From Hyphomonadaceae bacterium (GTDB lineage Bacteria > Pseudomonadota > Alphaproteobacteria > Caulobacterales > Aquidulcibacteraceae): 38,780 bases of DNA. A model generated the notes under the pieces. The model was given only the letters and a program-made list of their open reading frames with translations. It had not been told where the DNA came from and did not search any database. Each line of letters begins with the position of its first letter. Within the stretch, counting starts at the first letter, position 1. The DNA is taken from contig JAPUEP010000212.1 in assembly GCA_027492515.1 (NCBI GenBank), positions 1 to 38,780 of the forward strand, in the 5' to 3' direction. A program made the position numbers and the translations under genes. Below are positions 8,447 through 16,605 of this stretch, piece by piece.

Positions 8447-9313
8447 CTAATCATTAGGCAATTGACCGATTGCTTCTTCTAGTTTTGCAAAACTTGGTTG
8501 CAAAGAGCTTGGAACTGAACCACGACCAATTTCAACCGAAACTTGTGCCGCATTGCCGTGTAAATGTGCAACTAAAACATCTTGAATGATTTTATAGAAC
8601 TGACCTTCTTCGTCCACAACTGAACCAAGGCGCGCAGCAATTGGCGCAATTAAGCCATAGGCCATGAAAACGCCCAAGAATGTACCAACCAATGCGTGAC
8701 CAATCATACCACCCAAAACAGCAGGTGGTTCTGTGATTGCACCCATTGTTTTAATAATACCCAAAACCGCCGCAACGATACCAAGCGCTGGCAAACCATC
8801 GGCAAGATTTTGAATAGCATGGGCAGGTGAATGCGCTTCATGGTGATGCTTTTCTAATTGCTTTTCCATGTTGTTTTCAACTTGATGCGGGTCATCAAGG
8901 TTCATTGTCATCATACGCAAAGTATCACAAATCAAATCAGTAACGTGGTGATCTTTGGCAATTTTTGGATAGCGTGAGAAAATTGGGCTGTCATGTGGTT
9001 TTTCGATATGCGCCTCTAGTGCTACCACGCCTTTTGATTTCATCAATTTTGTAAGTGAAAATAAAAGTAGCAATAAATCTTGGTAATCTTGCTTTTTCCA
9101 TTTCGGGCCGCTGGCAACTTTACCAAAGCCTGCACCCACGCCTTTTAGCGTGTCCATGGAATTACCGACAACCATCGCGCCGATACCAGAACCAAGAATA
9201 ATAACCAATTCCATTGGCGCAGCTTCAATAACTGCATCAAGCTGACCGCCCGCAGCAATGAAGCCACCGAAAACTGTCGCAAATACTAAAACAACACCAA
9301 TTGCAAAGAACAT
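8447..9313 (-). CDS. motA: Flagellar motor stator protein MotA
   Basis: A 288-residue inner-membrane stator subunit that, with MotB, couples proton flow to flagellar rotation. Hydrophobic segments lie at about residues 1-22 and 33-52, and the paired C-terminal membrane helices contain the conserved proline region LADGLPALGIVAAVLGIIKTM and GTFLGVFMAYGLIAPIA. The large cytoplasmic loop between them (about residues 60-170) is charged, with a His-rich stretch EKHHHEAHSPAH. Length and order fit MotA rather than ExbB/TolQ; a true TolQ is present separately. No motB or other flagellar gene is adjacent. The nearest motility-linked gene is the TipF-like protein about 6 kb away on the same strand. Confidence 0.95.
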   Translation of the reverse strand: MFFAIGVVLVFATVFGGFIAAGGQLDAVIEAAPMELVIILGSGIGAMVVGNSMDTLKGVGAGFGKVASGPKWKKQDYQDLLLLLFSLTKLMKSKGVVALEAHIEKPHDSPIFSRYPKIAKDHHVTDLICDTLRMMTMNLDDPHQVENNMEKQLEKHHHEAHSPAHAIQNLADGLPALGIVAAVLGIIKTMGAITEPPAVLGGMIGHALVGTFLGVFMAYGLIAPIAARLGSVVDEEGQFYKIIQDVLVAHLHGNAAQVSVEIGRGSVPSSLQPSFAKLEEAIGQLPND

Positions 9314-9424
9314 TCAAACACCATCTAATGAATTATTGTCATTCATTTAAACCCGAAGGATTAACATCAAGTAGAAATAAGATGAACAAAATCTTTATTT
9401 TTGGCTATTTTTGCACAAAAGCGT

Positions 9425-10567
9425 TTATAAAAAATGATTATCGATTAATTTTTCTAAAAAATTAATGCATTTTGCGATTTCGTTTACTTCAATGAATTCA
9501 TTTGGTTGGTGCGCTTGTAATATTGAACCAGGGCCGCAAATTACTGCATTAAGCCATGCGCGCTGGAATAGGCCTGCTTCGGCGGCATAGGCAACGCCAA
9601 AGACGTCATTATCGCCAGTAATTTGGCGACAGATATTTTCAGAATTTGAATTAGCCTCAAATTTAAGGCCCGGCGTATTTGACCGTCTTGTCATTATCGC
9701 GCCGCCATTAGGTGCACGTTTTTTAATTGCAACATCAATTTGCGCAACTTTTTGGGCAATTTTATCAATCAATATTGAATTATCAAAATCAGGCTCGCAA
9801 CGAATATCAAATAAGAAACGGCAATGATGGGCCAAAATATTTACCGCTGTACCGCCTTCAATTATCCCAACGCTTAAAGTTGCGCCATCTGGTTCAAAAA
9901 TACTATTTGGGTTTTTAATTGAATTTGAAAGCTCTTTAATGAACGTAAGTAAATCAATGGCTTCCATAATTGCCGAAACCCCTTGGTCGGGGCGGCTTGA
10001 ATGGGCTTCATGGCCTGTGATTTCAATCTTGAAGGTTGAAATTGATTTATGCGCAGAAACAACTTTCATATTTGTTGGTTCGCCAACAATTACGGCATCG
10101 ATTTTTGGAAAATTATTTGCCAATTCATCAACCATTGACGGCGCGCCAAGGCATCCAACTTCCTCATCATATGAAAGGGCAAAATAAATTGGGCGCTTTA
10201 AATTTTCGCGCGCAATCCTTGGAACCATCGCCAAAAAACACGCCGAAAAAGCCTTCATATCGGCTGTTCCGCGACCATATAATTTATCGCCAATTTGCGT
10301 TAGCTCAAATGGATTTGTATTCCAAATCTGATCATCAATAGGCACAACATCGGAATGACCAGATAAAACAATGCCGCCATCAATATCGGGGCCAAAGGCA
10401 ATTATCAAATTGGCCTTATTATTATCTTGATTATAAATGCGTTTTGTGCGTGCGCCATAAGAAACACAATATTCTTCGAACCAATCAATTAATTTAAGAT
10501 TTGAATCGCGCGAAACAGTTTCAAACGCGATTAAAGTTTTTAAAATATCAATTGCTTGATTTTGCAT
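9425..10567 (-). CDS. argE: Acetylornithine deacetylase
   Basis: Hydrolyses N-acetylornithine to ornithine in arginine synthesis; M20 metallopeptidase family, cytoplasmic. Metal and catalytic motifs are LSGHSDVVP (His71), GRGTADMKAF with the bridging Asp, YDEEVGCLG with the catalytic Glu pair, VGEPTNMKVV, and the last metal histidine in LQAHQPNEF. The 380-residue length and the dimerisation insert match ArgE rather than DapE. It starts 2 nt after the stop of the FKBP lipoprotein gene, so it is in the ilvA-fkbp-argE transcript. The window also encodes ArgJ, which can make ornithine by acetyl transfer, so the two enzymes overlap in function. Confidence 0.9.
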   Translation of the reverse strand: MQNQAIDILKTLIAFETVSRDSNLKLIDWFEEYCVSYGARTKRIYNQDNNKANLIIAFGPDIDGGIVLSGHSDVVPIDDQIWNTNPFELTQIGDKLYGRGTADMKAFSACFLAMVPRIARENLKRPIYFALSYDEEVGCLGAPSMVDELANNFPKIDAVIVGEPTNMKVVSAHKSISTFKIEITGHEAHSSRPDQGVSAIMEAIDLLTFIKELSNSIKNPNSIFEPDGATLSVGIIEGGTAVNILAHHCRFLFDIRCEPDFDNSILIDKIAQKVAQIDVAIKKRAPNGGAIMTRRSNTPGLKFEANSNSENICRQITGDNDVFGVAYAAEAGLFQRAWLNAVICGPGSILQAHQPNEFIEVNEIAKCINFLEKLIDNHFL

Positions 10568-10569
10568 TA

Positions 10570-11178
10570 TTAGTGATTCTTAATTTCACCCTCTGGGATT
10601 TTGCCATCGATAGAATTAGTGATTTCATTACTAACTTCACCGCCAACATTATCAGCGCCAACAACAGATTCAAGGCGCATTTTAAAAATAAGCAAAGAAT
10701 TTGGCGGAATTTCGCAAGGCCTATCAGCTTCACCGCAACCCATTGGCATACCAACAGGGCCATAACCAAGTTTCGGATGCACCCAAATTGTCCATTCATC
10801 ACCAGGGCGCATTAATTGTAATGCCTCTGTCCATGCTGGAATTAATTGTGAAACAGGGAATTCAGCGGCAACACCGCGTTCATATGAAGAATCAAAAACT
10901 TTGCCATTTGCAAGTTTACCTTCATAATTAACGCGAACCATTGAATCATAAGATGGCGACTTACCATCAGGCTTACCCTTATTGATGACCATATATTGAA
11001 GGCCACTTTTTGTGGTTAAAACCCCAGTTTGCGCCTGATTTTGCGCAAGAAAATTATCGGCATCTTGAAGATTTTTTGTAGCCTCAGGCGAAGCAATTAT
11101 TTCATCTTTTTTTGAACACGAAATTACGCCAAAACCTAAACCTAATAATAAAGCAAAAGCACCAAATTTTCTTATCAT
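10570..11178 (-). CDS. FKBP-type peptidyl-prolyl isomerase, lipoprotein
   Basis: A 202-residue exported proline isomerase. The start is placed at the ATG at 11178, where AAAGG lies 7 nt upstream; the frame continues to 11256 but that extension would overlap ilvA. Residues 1-20 (MIRKFGAFALLLGLGFGVIS) form a lipoprotein signal with lipobox VISC. The FKBP domain covers the C-terminal half: SMVRVNYEGKLANGKVFDSS, FPVSQLIPAWTEALQLMRPG and the closing IPPNSLLIFKMRLESV. A short insert before the last strands carries two cysteines (CGEADRPC) that could form a disulfide in the periplasm. It sits between ilvA (13-nt gap) and argE (2-nt gap), an unrelated context. Confidence 0.9.
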   Translation of the reverse strand: MIRKFGAFALLLGLGFGVISCSKKDEIIASPEATKNLQDADNFLAQNQAQTGVLTTKSGLQYMVINKGKPDGKSPSYDSMVRVNYEGKLANGKVFDSSYERGVAAEFPVSQLIPAWTEALQLMRPGDEWTIWVHPKLGYGPVGMPMGCGEADRPCEIPPNSLLIFKMRLESVVGADNVGGEVSNEITNSIDGKIPEGEIKNH

Positions 11179-11191
11179 TTTAAAACCTTTG

Positions 11192-12406
11192 TTATGCGCG
11201 TGGTGGATAACCAATTCGCGTAAGTGCATCGATAATTTCTTGTGTATGTAATGCATCGCGGCTTTCGACCATTATGTCAAACTCTGCGCCCTTTGCAGGA
11301 ACATCAAGGGCAAGACGATTATGGGCAACCTCAATAATATTACCGCCTGTATCGCCAATTGTTTTTGATACAAGCGCCAAAAGACCAGGGCGATCATCGC
11401 CAACAATTCTTAACCGAACGATACGCTGTTCACGAACTAAAGAACGCGTAAGAACACTTGCCAAAAGGCGCGGGTCGATATTTCCGCCCGACAAAATAAG
11501 GCCAATTTTCTTACCAGAGAATTTTTCAGGATAAGCAAGCAATGCCGCAAGACCCGCCGCGCCCGCACCTTCGGCAACCGTTTTTTCAACATTGCAATAA
11601 AGGGTTACGGCCTGTTCCATATCGGCCTCTTCAACTGGAAGAACTTCTTTTACAAGCTCGCGGCAAATATCGGTTGGGATTTGCCCAACATATTTAACGG
11701 CAATACCCTCTGCGATGGTTTGGCCTTCGCATTTAACATCTTTTATTTGGCGAAGCGCCGCATCCATTGACGGATACATCGCAGGTTCAACCCCAACAAT
11801 TTCAATCGCTGGATTAATTGCTTTTGCGGCAACTGCCACACCACCAATTAGACCGCCACCGCCAACAGGAACGATTAGACATTCTAAATCTGCATAATCT
11901 TCAAGCATTTCAAGCCCGATTGTTCCCTGCCCTGCAACCACCAATGCATCATCATATGGTGGAATGAACACAAGATTTTCCTTGTCGCATAATTCATGCG
12001 CATAATCTGATGCTTCAACAAGGCTTTGACCGTGAATAATTACGCGTGCGCCGTGGCGTCTTGTATGTTCAACTTTTGTAAAAGGTGTGCCATTTGGCAT
12101 TACAATTGTTGCAGGAACGCCAAGGCGTGCCGCATGATATGCAACACCTTGCGCATGGTTTCCCGCGCTCATGGCAATAACGCCGCGTTTTCTTTCATCT
12201 TCATTGAGGTTTAAAAGGCGATTTAATGCCCCGCGCTCTTTGAAAGATGCAGTGAATTGGAAGTTTTCAAACTTAACCCAAACCTGTGCACCCGTTATTT
12301 CGGATAAGGTTTTAGAATAAGATAATGGCGTGCGTGATATTTGCCCCGCAATTAATTTTTGGGCGGCGCGTATATCATCAATAGTTACTGGTAATTTTGT
12401 GCTCAT
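11192..12406 (-). CDS. ilvA: Threonine ammonia-lyase (threonine dehydratase) with C-terminal ACT domain
   Basis: PLP enzyme that deaminates threonine to 2-oxobutanoate, the first step towards isoleucine. The PLP lysine is Lys56 in FTASFKERGA, the phosphate-binding glycine loop is VPVGGGGLIGG, and SAGNHAQGVAYHA is typical of the family. The last 75 or so residues (from RIVRLRIVGDDRPGLLALVS) are an ACT-type regulatory domain. At 404 residues it is the medium-length form rather than the 510-residue E. coli IlvA with two ACT-like domains, so catabolic use or different feedback control is possible. It is first in a tight cluster with the FKBP lipoprotein and argE. Confidence 0.93.
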   Translation of the reverse strand: MSTKLPVTIDDIRAAQKLIAGQISRTPLSYSKTLSEITGAQVWVKFENFQFTASFKERGALNRLLNLNEDERKRGVIAMSAGNHAQGVAYHAARLGVPATIVMPNGTPFTKVEHTRRHGARVIIHGQSLVEASDYAHELCDKENLVFIPPYDDALVVAGQGTIGLEMLEDYADLECLIVPVGGGGLIGGVAVAAKAINPAIEIVGVEPAMYPSMDAALRQIKDVKCEGQTIAEGIAVKYVGQIPTDICRELVKEVLPVEEADMEQAVTLYCNVEKTVAEGAGAAGLAALLAYPEKFSGKKIGLILSGGNIDPRLLASVLTRSLVREQRIVRLRIVGDDRPGLLALVSKTIGDTGGNIIEVAHNRLALDVPAKGAEFDIMVESRDALHTQEIIDALTRIGYPPRA

Positions 12407-12473
12407 AGATGCGTGTGACTTAGCTATTTATGCCCGCAAAAGCAACAAACAAACTACAATTTACTGATAACAA

Positions 12474-12962
12474 TTAAAGTTTGTGTATGTGTGGATAATG
12501 ATGATTTAAAATCTTGTGATAGATTATTCCACTCAAGACCAATAAAACAGAACTAATGATAACCGCAATCAAAACATATATAATGTCCAAATGATGCGTT
12601 ATTATCATCAATAATGCCAAACCGCCGCCAGGTGGATGCATAACACCAAATAGCATCATAAATAAAATTGCCACACCAACCGCAACACTAAAACCAAGCG
12701 CGCTATCGCCAAAAATTTTATATGCCAAAATCCCGCTTAATGCGGCAATAATATTGCCAATAATTACGTTTGCAGGTTGTGAATATGGGCTAAAAGGGGC
12801 GCCAAATACCAATGCCGCACTTGCCCCAATCGGGGCAAATATTGCGATATTGATATTAAGATTATGCCCTAAATATTTGCTTGAAATCGCGATAATAAAT
12901 ATCGCAATAAATGCACCTATCGCGGCAGTTATAGCGTGTGTGGCATGATGAAATAATTTCAT
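12474..12962 (-). CDS. HPP-family integral membrane protein
   Basis: A 162-residue protein with four or five hydrophobic segments. The family signature MHPPGGGLALLM (about residues 108-120) is present, together with APIGASAALVFGAPFSPYSQP and NVIIGNIIAALSG, which are the other conserved blocks of HPP proteins. Plant chloroplast and cyanobacterial members have been linked to nitrite transport, but function in proteobacteria is not settled. Its start codon overlaps the stop of the antiporter gene (TAATG), so translation is probably coupled and the two membrane proteins may work together. Confidence 0.9.
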   Translation of the reverse strand: MKLFHHATHAITAAIGAFIAIFIIAISSKYLGHNLNINIAIFAPIGASAALVFGAPFSPYSQPANVIIGNIIAALSGILAYKIFGDSALGFSVAVGVAILFMMLFGVMHPPGGGLALLMIITHHLDIIYVLIAVIISSVLLVLSGIIYHKILNHHYPHIHKL

Positions 12963-14164
12963 TAATTATTTTCTTCAATCGCTTTTAATTTTGGCGTTAC
13001 CATTGGAATTGATAACATCGTACTCATGACCGCCATAAGTAAGGTTGCGGTAAAGGTTTCATTGGTGATGATTTGTTTATCCAAAAGGATATTTACAAAA
13101 ATAATCATGATCAATGCTTTAGTTTGCAATAGCCATCCTATTATCGATGCCTCACCCTTTTTCCATTTAAGGATTTTACCCGCAATTTGAACGCCAAATA
13201 GTTTCCCGCTTACTGATGCCAACAATAATAAGAATGCGGCGCCAAATACCATTAATCCGCCAACATCCCATTGTGTCCTAAGCCCTGTCGATAAAAAGAA
13301 TACAGGCATTATCGCAAGTAAAATATGCGAACGGAACAAATCCATTTTTTCTTGATTAAACCATTTGGCATCCAAAATTGCGCCCGCCAAAAATGCACCA
13401 ACCATAAAATGAAGCCCTGACCAATCGGCGGCAAAACCACTTGCGGCAAGCCAGATAAGGGCGATATACCATCGGTCTTGCTCTTGAATTTTTGCCATTA
13501 ATTTGCGCATTAAATATGCGGCAATTGCAAAACCCACCAAATAGCCTGCTTGGCGACCAACCCTATTCCAATCAAGAAGGATTATCGCCAAAACACCCCA
13601 AATCATAATGTCATCAAGGCTTGCGTAACGCAAAATCCGCTGTCCCAATGGTTTACGTAGAATTTCAAGTTTTTCCATGAATAAAACTAAGATTGGCAAG
13701 GCGGTAACTGCACATGCCATACCTATTCCAAGGATGAATTGCCATTCTTTACCCTTAGGGCCAATCCAATTCGAATTTATTTTAAGCATAATTAATGCGG
13801 CAATCGCACCAAAAACCAAAGGAACACCAAGCGCAAGCCCTGCAGTTATTGAGCTTTCACGGCGATTTTCCCATGCTTTTTCAATATCAAGTTCGATACC
13901 TGCCACAAAGACAAATATCATAACGGCCCACCATGCCACGCCATTTAACGCGCCAATAACTTTTGGATTGAAAACAAATTCATAATATTGGGGAAAAACA
14001 TGCCCCAAAATACCAGGGCCAAGCAAAATGCCACCAATAATCTGAACCACCACAAGCGGCGCATAATAATCAGTTTTAAAAACACGCCATACCAAATATG
14101 GCACGGTGAAAATAATTAGCATTGCGATTAAATAAATCTCGCTTAATGACATCTCTGGTGCCAT
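12962..14164 (-). CDS. CPA2-type monovalent cation/proton antiporter
   Basis: A 400-residue protein with 11-13 predicted membrane helices, of the Na+/H+ exchanger (KefB/NapA-like, CPA2) family. Motifs include GGILLGPGILG near residue 45, FVAGIELDIE (family G(L/I)ELD), CAVTALPILVLFME, and ASLDDIMIWG, where a conserved acidic pair site lies in this family. There is no cytosolic TrkA-N domain, so it is the short form. Its stop overlaps the HPP start by 1 nt, and the HAD gene ends 9 nt upstream, so it belongs to a three-gene transcript. Ion specificity cannot be read from sequence. Confidence 0.92.
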   Translation of the reverse strand: MAPEMSLSEIYLIAMLIIFTVPYLVWRVFKTDYYAPLVVVQIIGGILLGPGILGHVFPQYYEFVFNPKVIGALNGVAWWAVMIFVFVAGIELDIEKAWENRRESSITAGLALGVPLVFGAIAALIMLKINSNWIGPKGKEWQFILGIGMACAVTALPILVLFMEKLEILRKPLGQRILRYASLDDIMIWGVLAIILLDWNRVGRQAGYLVGFAIAAYLMRKLMAKIQEQDRWYIALIWLAASGFAADWSGLHFMVGAFLAGAILDAKWFNQEKMDLFRSHILLAIMPVFFLSTGLRTQWDVGGLMVFGAAFLLLLASVSGKLFGVQIAGKILKWKKGEASIIGWLLQTKALIMIIFVNILLDKQIITNETFTATLLMAVMSTMLSIPMVTPKLKAIEENN

Positions 14165-14173
14165 TTTTGCCCC

Positions 14174-15028
14174 CTATTTTAGGAATTCCATCCCATATTT
14201 AGCTTTTAGACCCGCATTTTCTAAGAATGCTTGGGTTTTTGTGGCACTTAGGCCATTTTCATCCTTCATATCATTGGCATGAATACCATCAGCGATAAAG
14301 AGGCAATCATAATTTTGATTATTCGCCCCCAATACATCGGTTTTCAAACCATCACCAATACAAAGAATTTTTGAATTATCAGGCGTATAACCCAATAATT
14401 TTGTGGCTTCTTTCAAAACCATCTCATAAATTGGCGCATGTGGTTTTCCCGCCATTACGACTTTGCCGCCCAATTCTTCATATATATCGGCAAGTGCGCC
14501 GCCGCATGGAATGATTTTATCGCCATGTTGCACCATTTTATCAGGGTTCGCGCAAATAAACGGAAGATTATGTTTTACCAATTGTGCTAATTCACCACGA
14601 TAGCTTTCGGCGCTTTCGTTCAAATCATCACGTGGGCCGGTGCAAATAATATATTGCGCCTTTTCAATATCAACATAATCAACACCAATTGCGTCAAAGA
14701 AAATATCATCTTTTGGCGGCCCCAAACGATAGGCAGATTGCCCATATTCGCGCGCAGTCATTATTGTTGCATCACCCGAAGTTACAATTGCATCATAACA
14801 TGAATTATCAATATCCATTGTTTGCAATTGCGGTGGAATATGCGGGCTTGGGCGTGGTGAATTTGAGATTAAAACAACTTTTTTACCCAATTCACGAAAT
14901 GCCTTAAGGGCAATAAGTGCATTTGGGAATTGGCTACGTCCATTGTGGATTACGCCCCAAATATCGCAAAAAATTGCGTCATATTGATTTGAAATTTGCG
15001 CTAGAGTGTCGATTATTTTTATTTGCAT
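14174..15028 (-). CDS. HAD-superfamily hydrolase, class IIA (TIGR01459 type)
   Basis: A 284-residue cytoplasmic phosphatase-like protein. Motif I is FCDIWGVIHNG, with the first Asp as nucleophile and Trp in place of the usual second-turn residue, a pattern typical of the alphaproteobacterial TIGR01459 subgroup. Motif II is VLISNSPRPS, the motif III lysine is in VVMAGKPHAPIYEMVL, and motif IV is ILCIGDGLKTDVLGA. The class IIA cap lies between motifs II and III. I set the start at the ATG at 15028; the frame opens at a TTG at 15043 without a better ribosome-binding site. Natural substrate unknown, and the neighbours do not tell. Confidence 0.9.
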   Translation of the reverse strand: MQIKIIDTLAQISNQYDAIFCDIWGVIHNGRSQFPNALIALKAFRELGKKVVLISNSPRPSPHIPPQLQTMDIDNSCYDAIVTSGDATIMTAREYGQSAYRLGPPKDDIFFDAIGVDYVDIEKAQYIICTGPRDDLNESAESYRGELAQLVKHNLPFICANPDKMVQHGDKIIPCGGALADIYEELGGKVVMAGKPHAPIYEMVLKEATKLLGYTPDNSKILCIGDGLKTDVLGANNQNYDCLFIADGIHANDMKDENGLSATKTQAFLENAGLKAKYGMEFLK

Positions 15029-15080
15029 AATGCCATTTAGCAATATTAAGCAAATTCAAAAAGCCCTATAATGTAATTAT

Positions 15081-16316
15081 TTAAGCCACATGTCGGCGTA
15101 ATGGCGTTTGGATTTGTTCCCCGCCTTGGATATATTCCATTTCTGGCTTTGGCATTCCAAATAACATGCCTTGGGCAAATCCTAAATCAAGCTCAAGGAT
15201 TTCAACGATTGTACGCTCGCTTTCAACGCGGTCAGCGATTAAATCAACGCCATAGCGTGCGAATAATGATGCAACATCGCCTGCGTCAAATTCACGTGCA
15301 AGGCCAGTAATTGGGCGAACATTTTGGCGAACCAATTGTTCAACCAATCTTTCGCCTGCGATTTTAACATAACGAACACCCATGCGTTCAAGTTTGCGCA
15401 AATCAAGATCAACACTATCACAACGATCTATTGAAAATCTAAAGCCCAAATCAAACAAACGCCCCATATTGCGTTCGGCAGTCATTGATAATCTATCAAA
15501 TGCATCGCGGGTTAATTCAAAAATTATAGAGCCTGATAAATCGCGGTTTTCGCGCAAGAAATCAATAAATTGACCAAAGAAAGTTTCATCCGCCAAAGAG
15601 GTTGGCGATAAATTGCAAAATAAAGAAATTCTTTTATCGCGTTTCACCATTTTGCGCGCAAGATGCACAGATTTTAACAATAACATATTGTCGATTTCGG
15701 CAACTAAACCTGAATGTTCTGCAACGCGCAAAAATTCACCCGGCAAAATTAAATTGCCTGAATTATCACGAAGGCGTGTATAGCATTCATAAAACGCAAT
15801 GCGGCGCTGTGGCAAGGAAACAATAGGCTGTAGATGAAGTTCAACCCGATTTCCTTCGATTGAATCTTTTACTGTTTGCAACAAATTACGCTCTGAACGG
15901 CGCGGCGCGGCAGTCGGATTGGCAATTTTTTGTGCTTGGGCTTTTTGCATACGTGATGCAAATTCAGATATGCCGATTGCAATATCCCTAAGTTCGCTTG
16001 TTATTTTTTCTTCACGTGCGCGAACTTCATCATAAATTTCAGCTTTGAATTTTTCTAAATCTTCGGCTTGTTTGGCTTGGATAGAAGAAATTTCATTGAA
16101 TTTATTTTCAATTTTTTGTGCTTCCTGCTTTGATAGTTTGGCTTTGCGCGGTGAAAGCCCAACATGCAAAAGCCCGCAACCAAGCATAAACATTCCGCCC
16201 AAACAGCCAGAAATAACAATCGAATAATCATACATATAATAGGCTGTGGCACCTAAACCGACACCAATACCCATATAGGCTATGATTAGAACTAAATTTA
16301 CTGCCAGACCGAACAA
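15081..16316 (-). CDS. tipF: TipF-like membrane protein with degenerate EAL domain
   Basis: A 411-residue protein with two hydrophobic segments (about residues 5-25 and 30-52), a charged coiled-coil stretch (about 60-130) and a C-terminal EAL-type domain (about 145-395). This order matches Caulobacter TipF, a c-di-GMP-binding flagellar assembly factor at the pole. The EAL active site is degenerate: the EAL triad reads ECY (177-179), the usual DDFG reads DRCD (297-300), KID reads KIA (318-320), and AEGVE reads ADRVE. Phosphodiesterase activity is therefore unlikely, and a c-di-GMP receptor role is more plausible. The start is a TTG at 16316 with GGAG 6 nt upstream. The TipF name is an inference from architecture. 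Confidence 0.75.
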   Translation of the reverse strand: MFGLAVNLVLIIAYMGIGVGLGATAYYMYDYSIVISGCLGGMFMLGCGLLHVGLSPRKAKLSKQEAQKIENKFNEISSIQAKQAEDLEKFKAEIYDEVRAREEKITSELRDIAIGISEFASRMQKAQAQKIANPTAAPRRSERNLLQTVKDSIEGNRVELHLQPIVSLPQRRIAFYECYTRLRDNSGNLILPGEFLRVAEHSGLVAEIDNMLLLKSVHLARKMVKRDKRISLFCNLSPTSLADETFFGQFIDFLRENRDLSGSIIFELTRDAFDRLSMTAERNMGRLFDLGFRFSIDRCDSVDLDLRKLERMGVRYVKIAGERLVEQLVRQNVRPITGLAREFDAGDVASLFARYGVDLIADRVESERTIVEILELDLGFAQGMLFGMPKPEMEYIQGGEQIQTPLRRHVA

Positions 16317-16410
16317 GTCACACTCCGCCCATTGGGAAAACTACAAATTAAGTTTTTGGCAGATTTGGTTAATGGAGTTTTAATTTTTAAAACTTTGTTG
16401 CATTAAATGC

Positions 16411-16596
16411 TTAGTTTTCAGTATCTTCAGCATTAGAAGTTTCAATAGAAATCCCGCGCTTTTTCAAAGCTTCCATAATTAGGATTTCCATTTGCGCATT
16501 AGTTGAACGAAGTTCAGACGCCGCAAGCCTTTCCACTGCCGCCATTGTTTTGGGGCTTATACGCAATAGGAAAGGCTTTCTAGGTTTCGCGGCCAT
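16411..16596 (-). CDS. Arc-like ribbon-helix-helix DNA-binding protein
   Basis: A 61-residue protein with a basic start (MAAKPRKPFLLRIS), a strand PFLLRI, and two helices around PKTMAAVERLAASELRS and TNAQMEILIMEALKKRG. This is the ribbon-helix-helix pattern of Arc/MetJ/HicB-tail regulators, which act as dimers on palindromic operators. It starts 9 nt after the stop of the SPFH gene and is surely co-transcribed with it. I infer that it represses this operon through the 30-bp palindrome at 17512-17541. Small RHH proteins also occur as antitoxins, but no toxin-like gene is here. Confidence 0.85.
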   Translation of the reverse strand: MAAKPRKPFLLRISPKTMAAVERLAASELRSTNAQMEILIMEALKKRGISIETSNAEDTEN

Positions 16597-16605
16597 TTTT
16601 ATAAC

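Noticed and set aside
9314-9424. CtrA-type site (TTAA-N7-TTAA) upstream of motA
   Set aside because: The two TTAA blocks are 10 nt apart, not 7, so the consensus is not met.
16411-16596. RHH protein as antitoxin of a toxin-antitoxin pair
   Set aside because: The partner is an SPFH membrane protein three to four times the size of typical toxins, with no toxin fold; regulation of the operon is a simpler reading.
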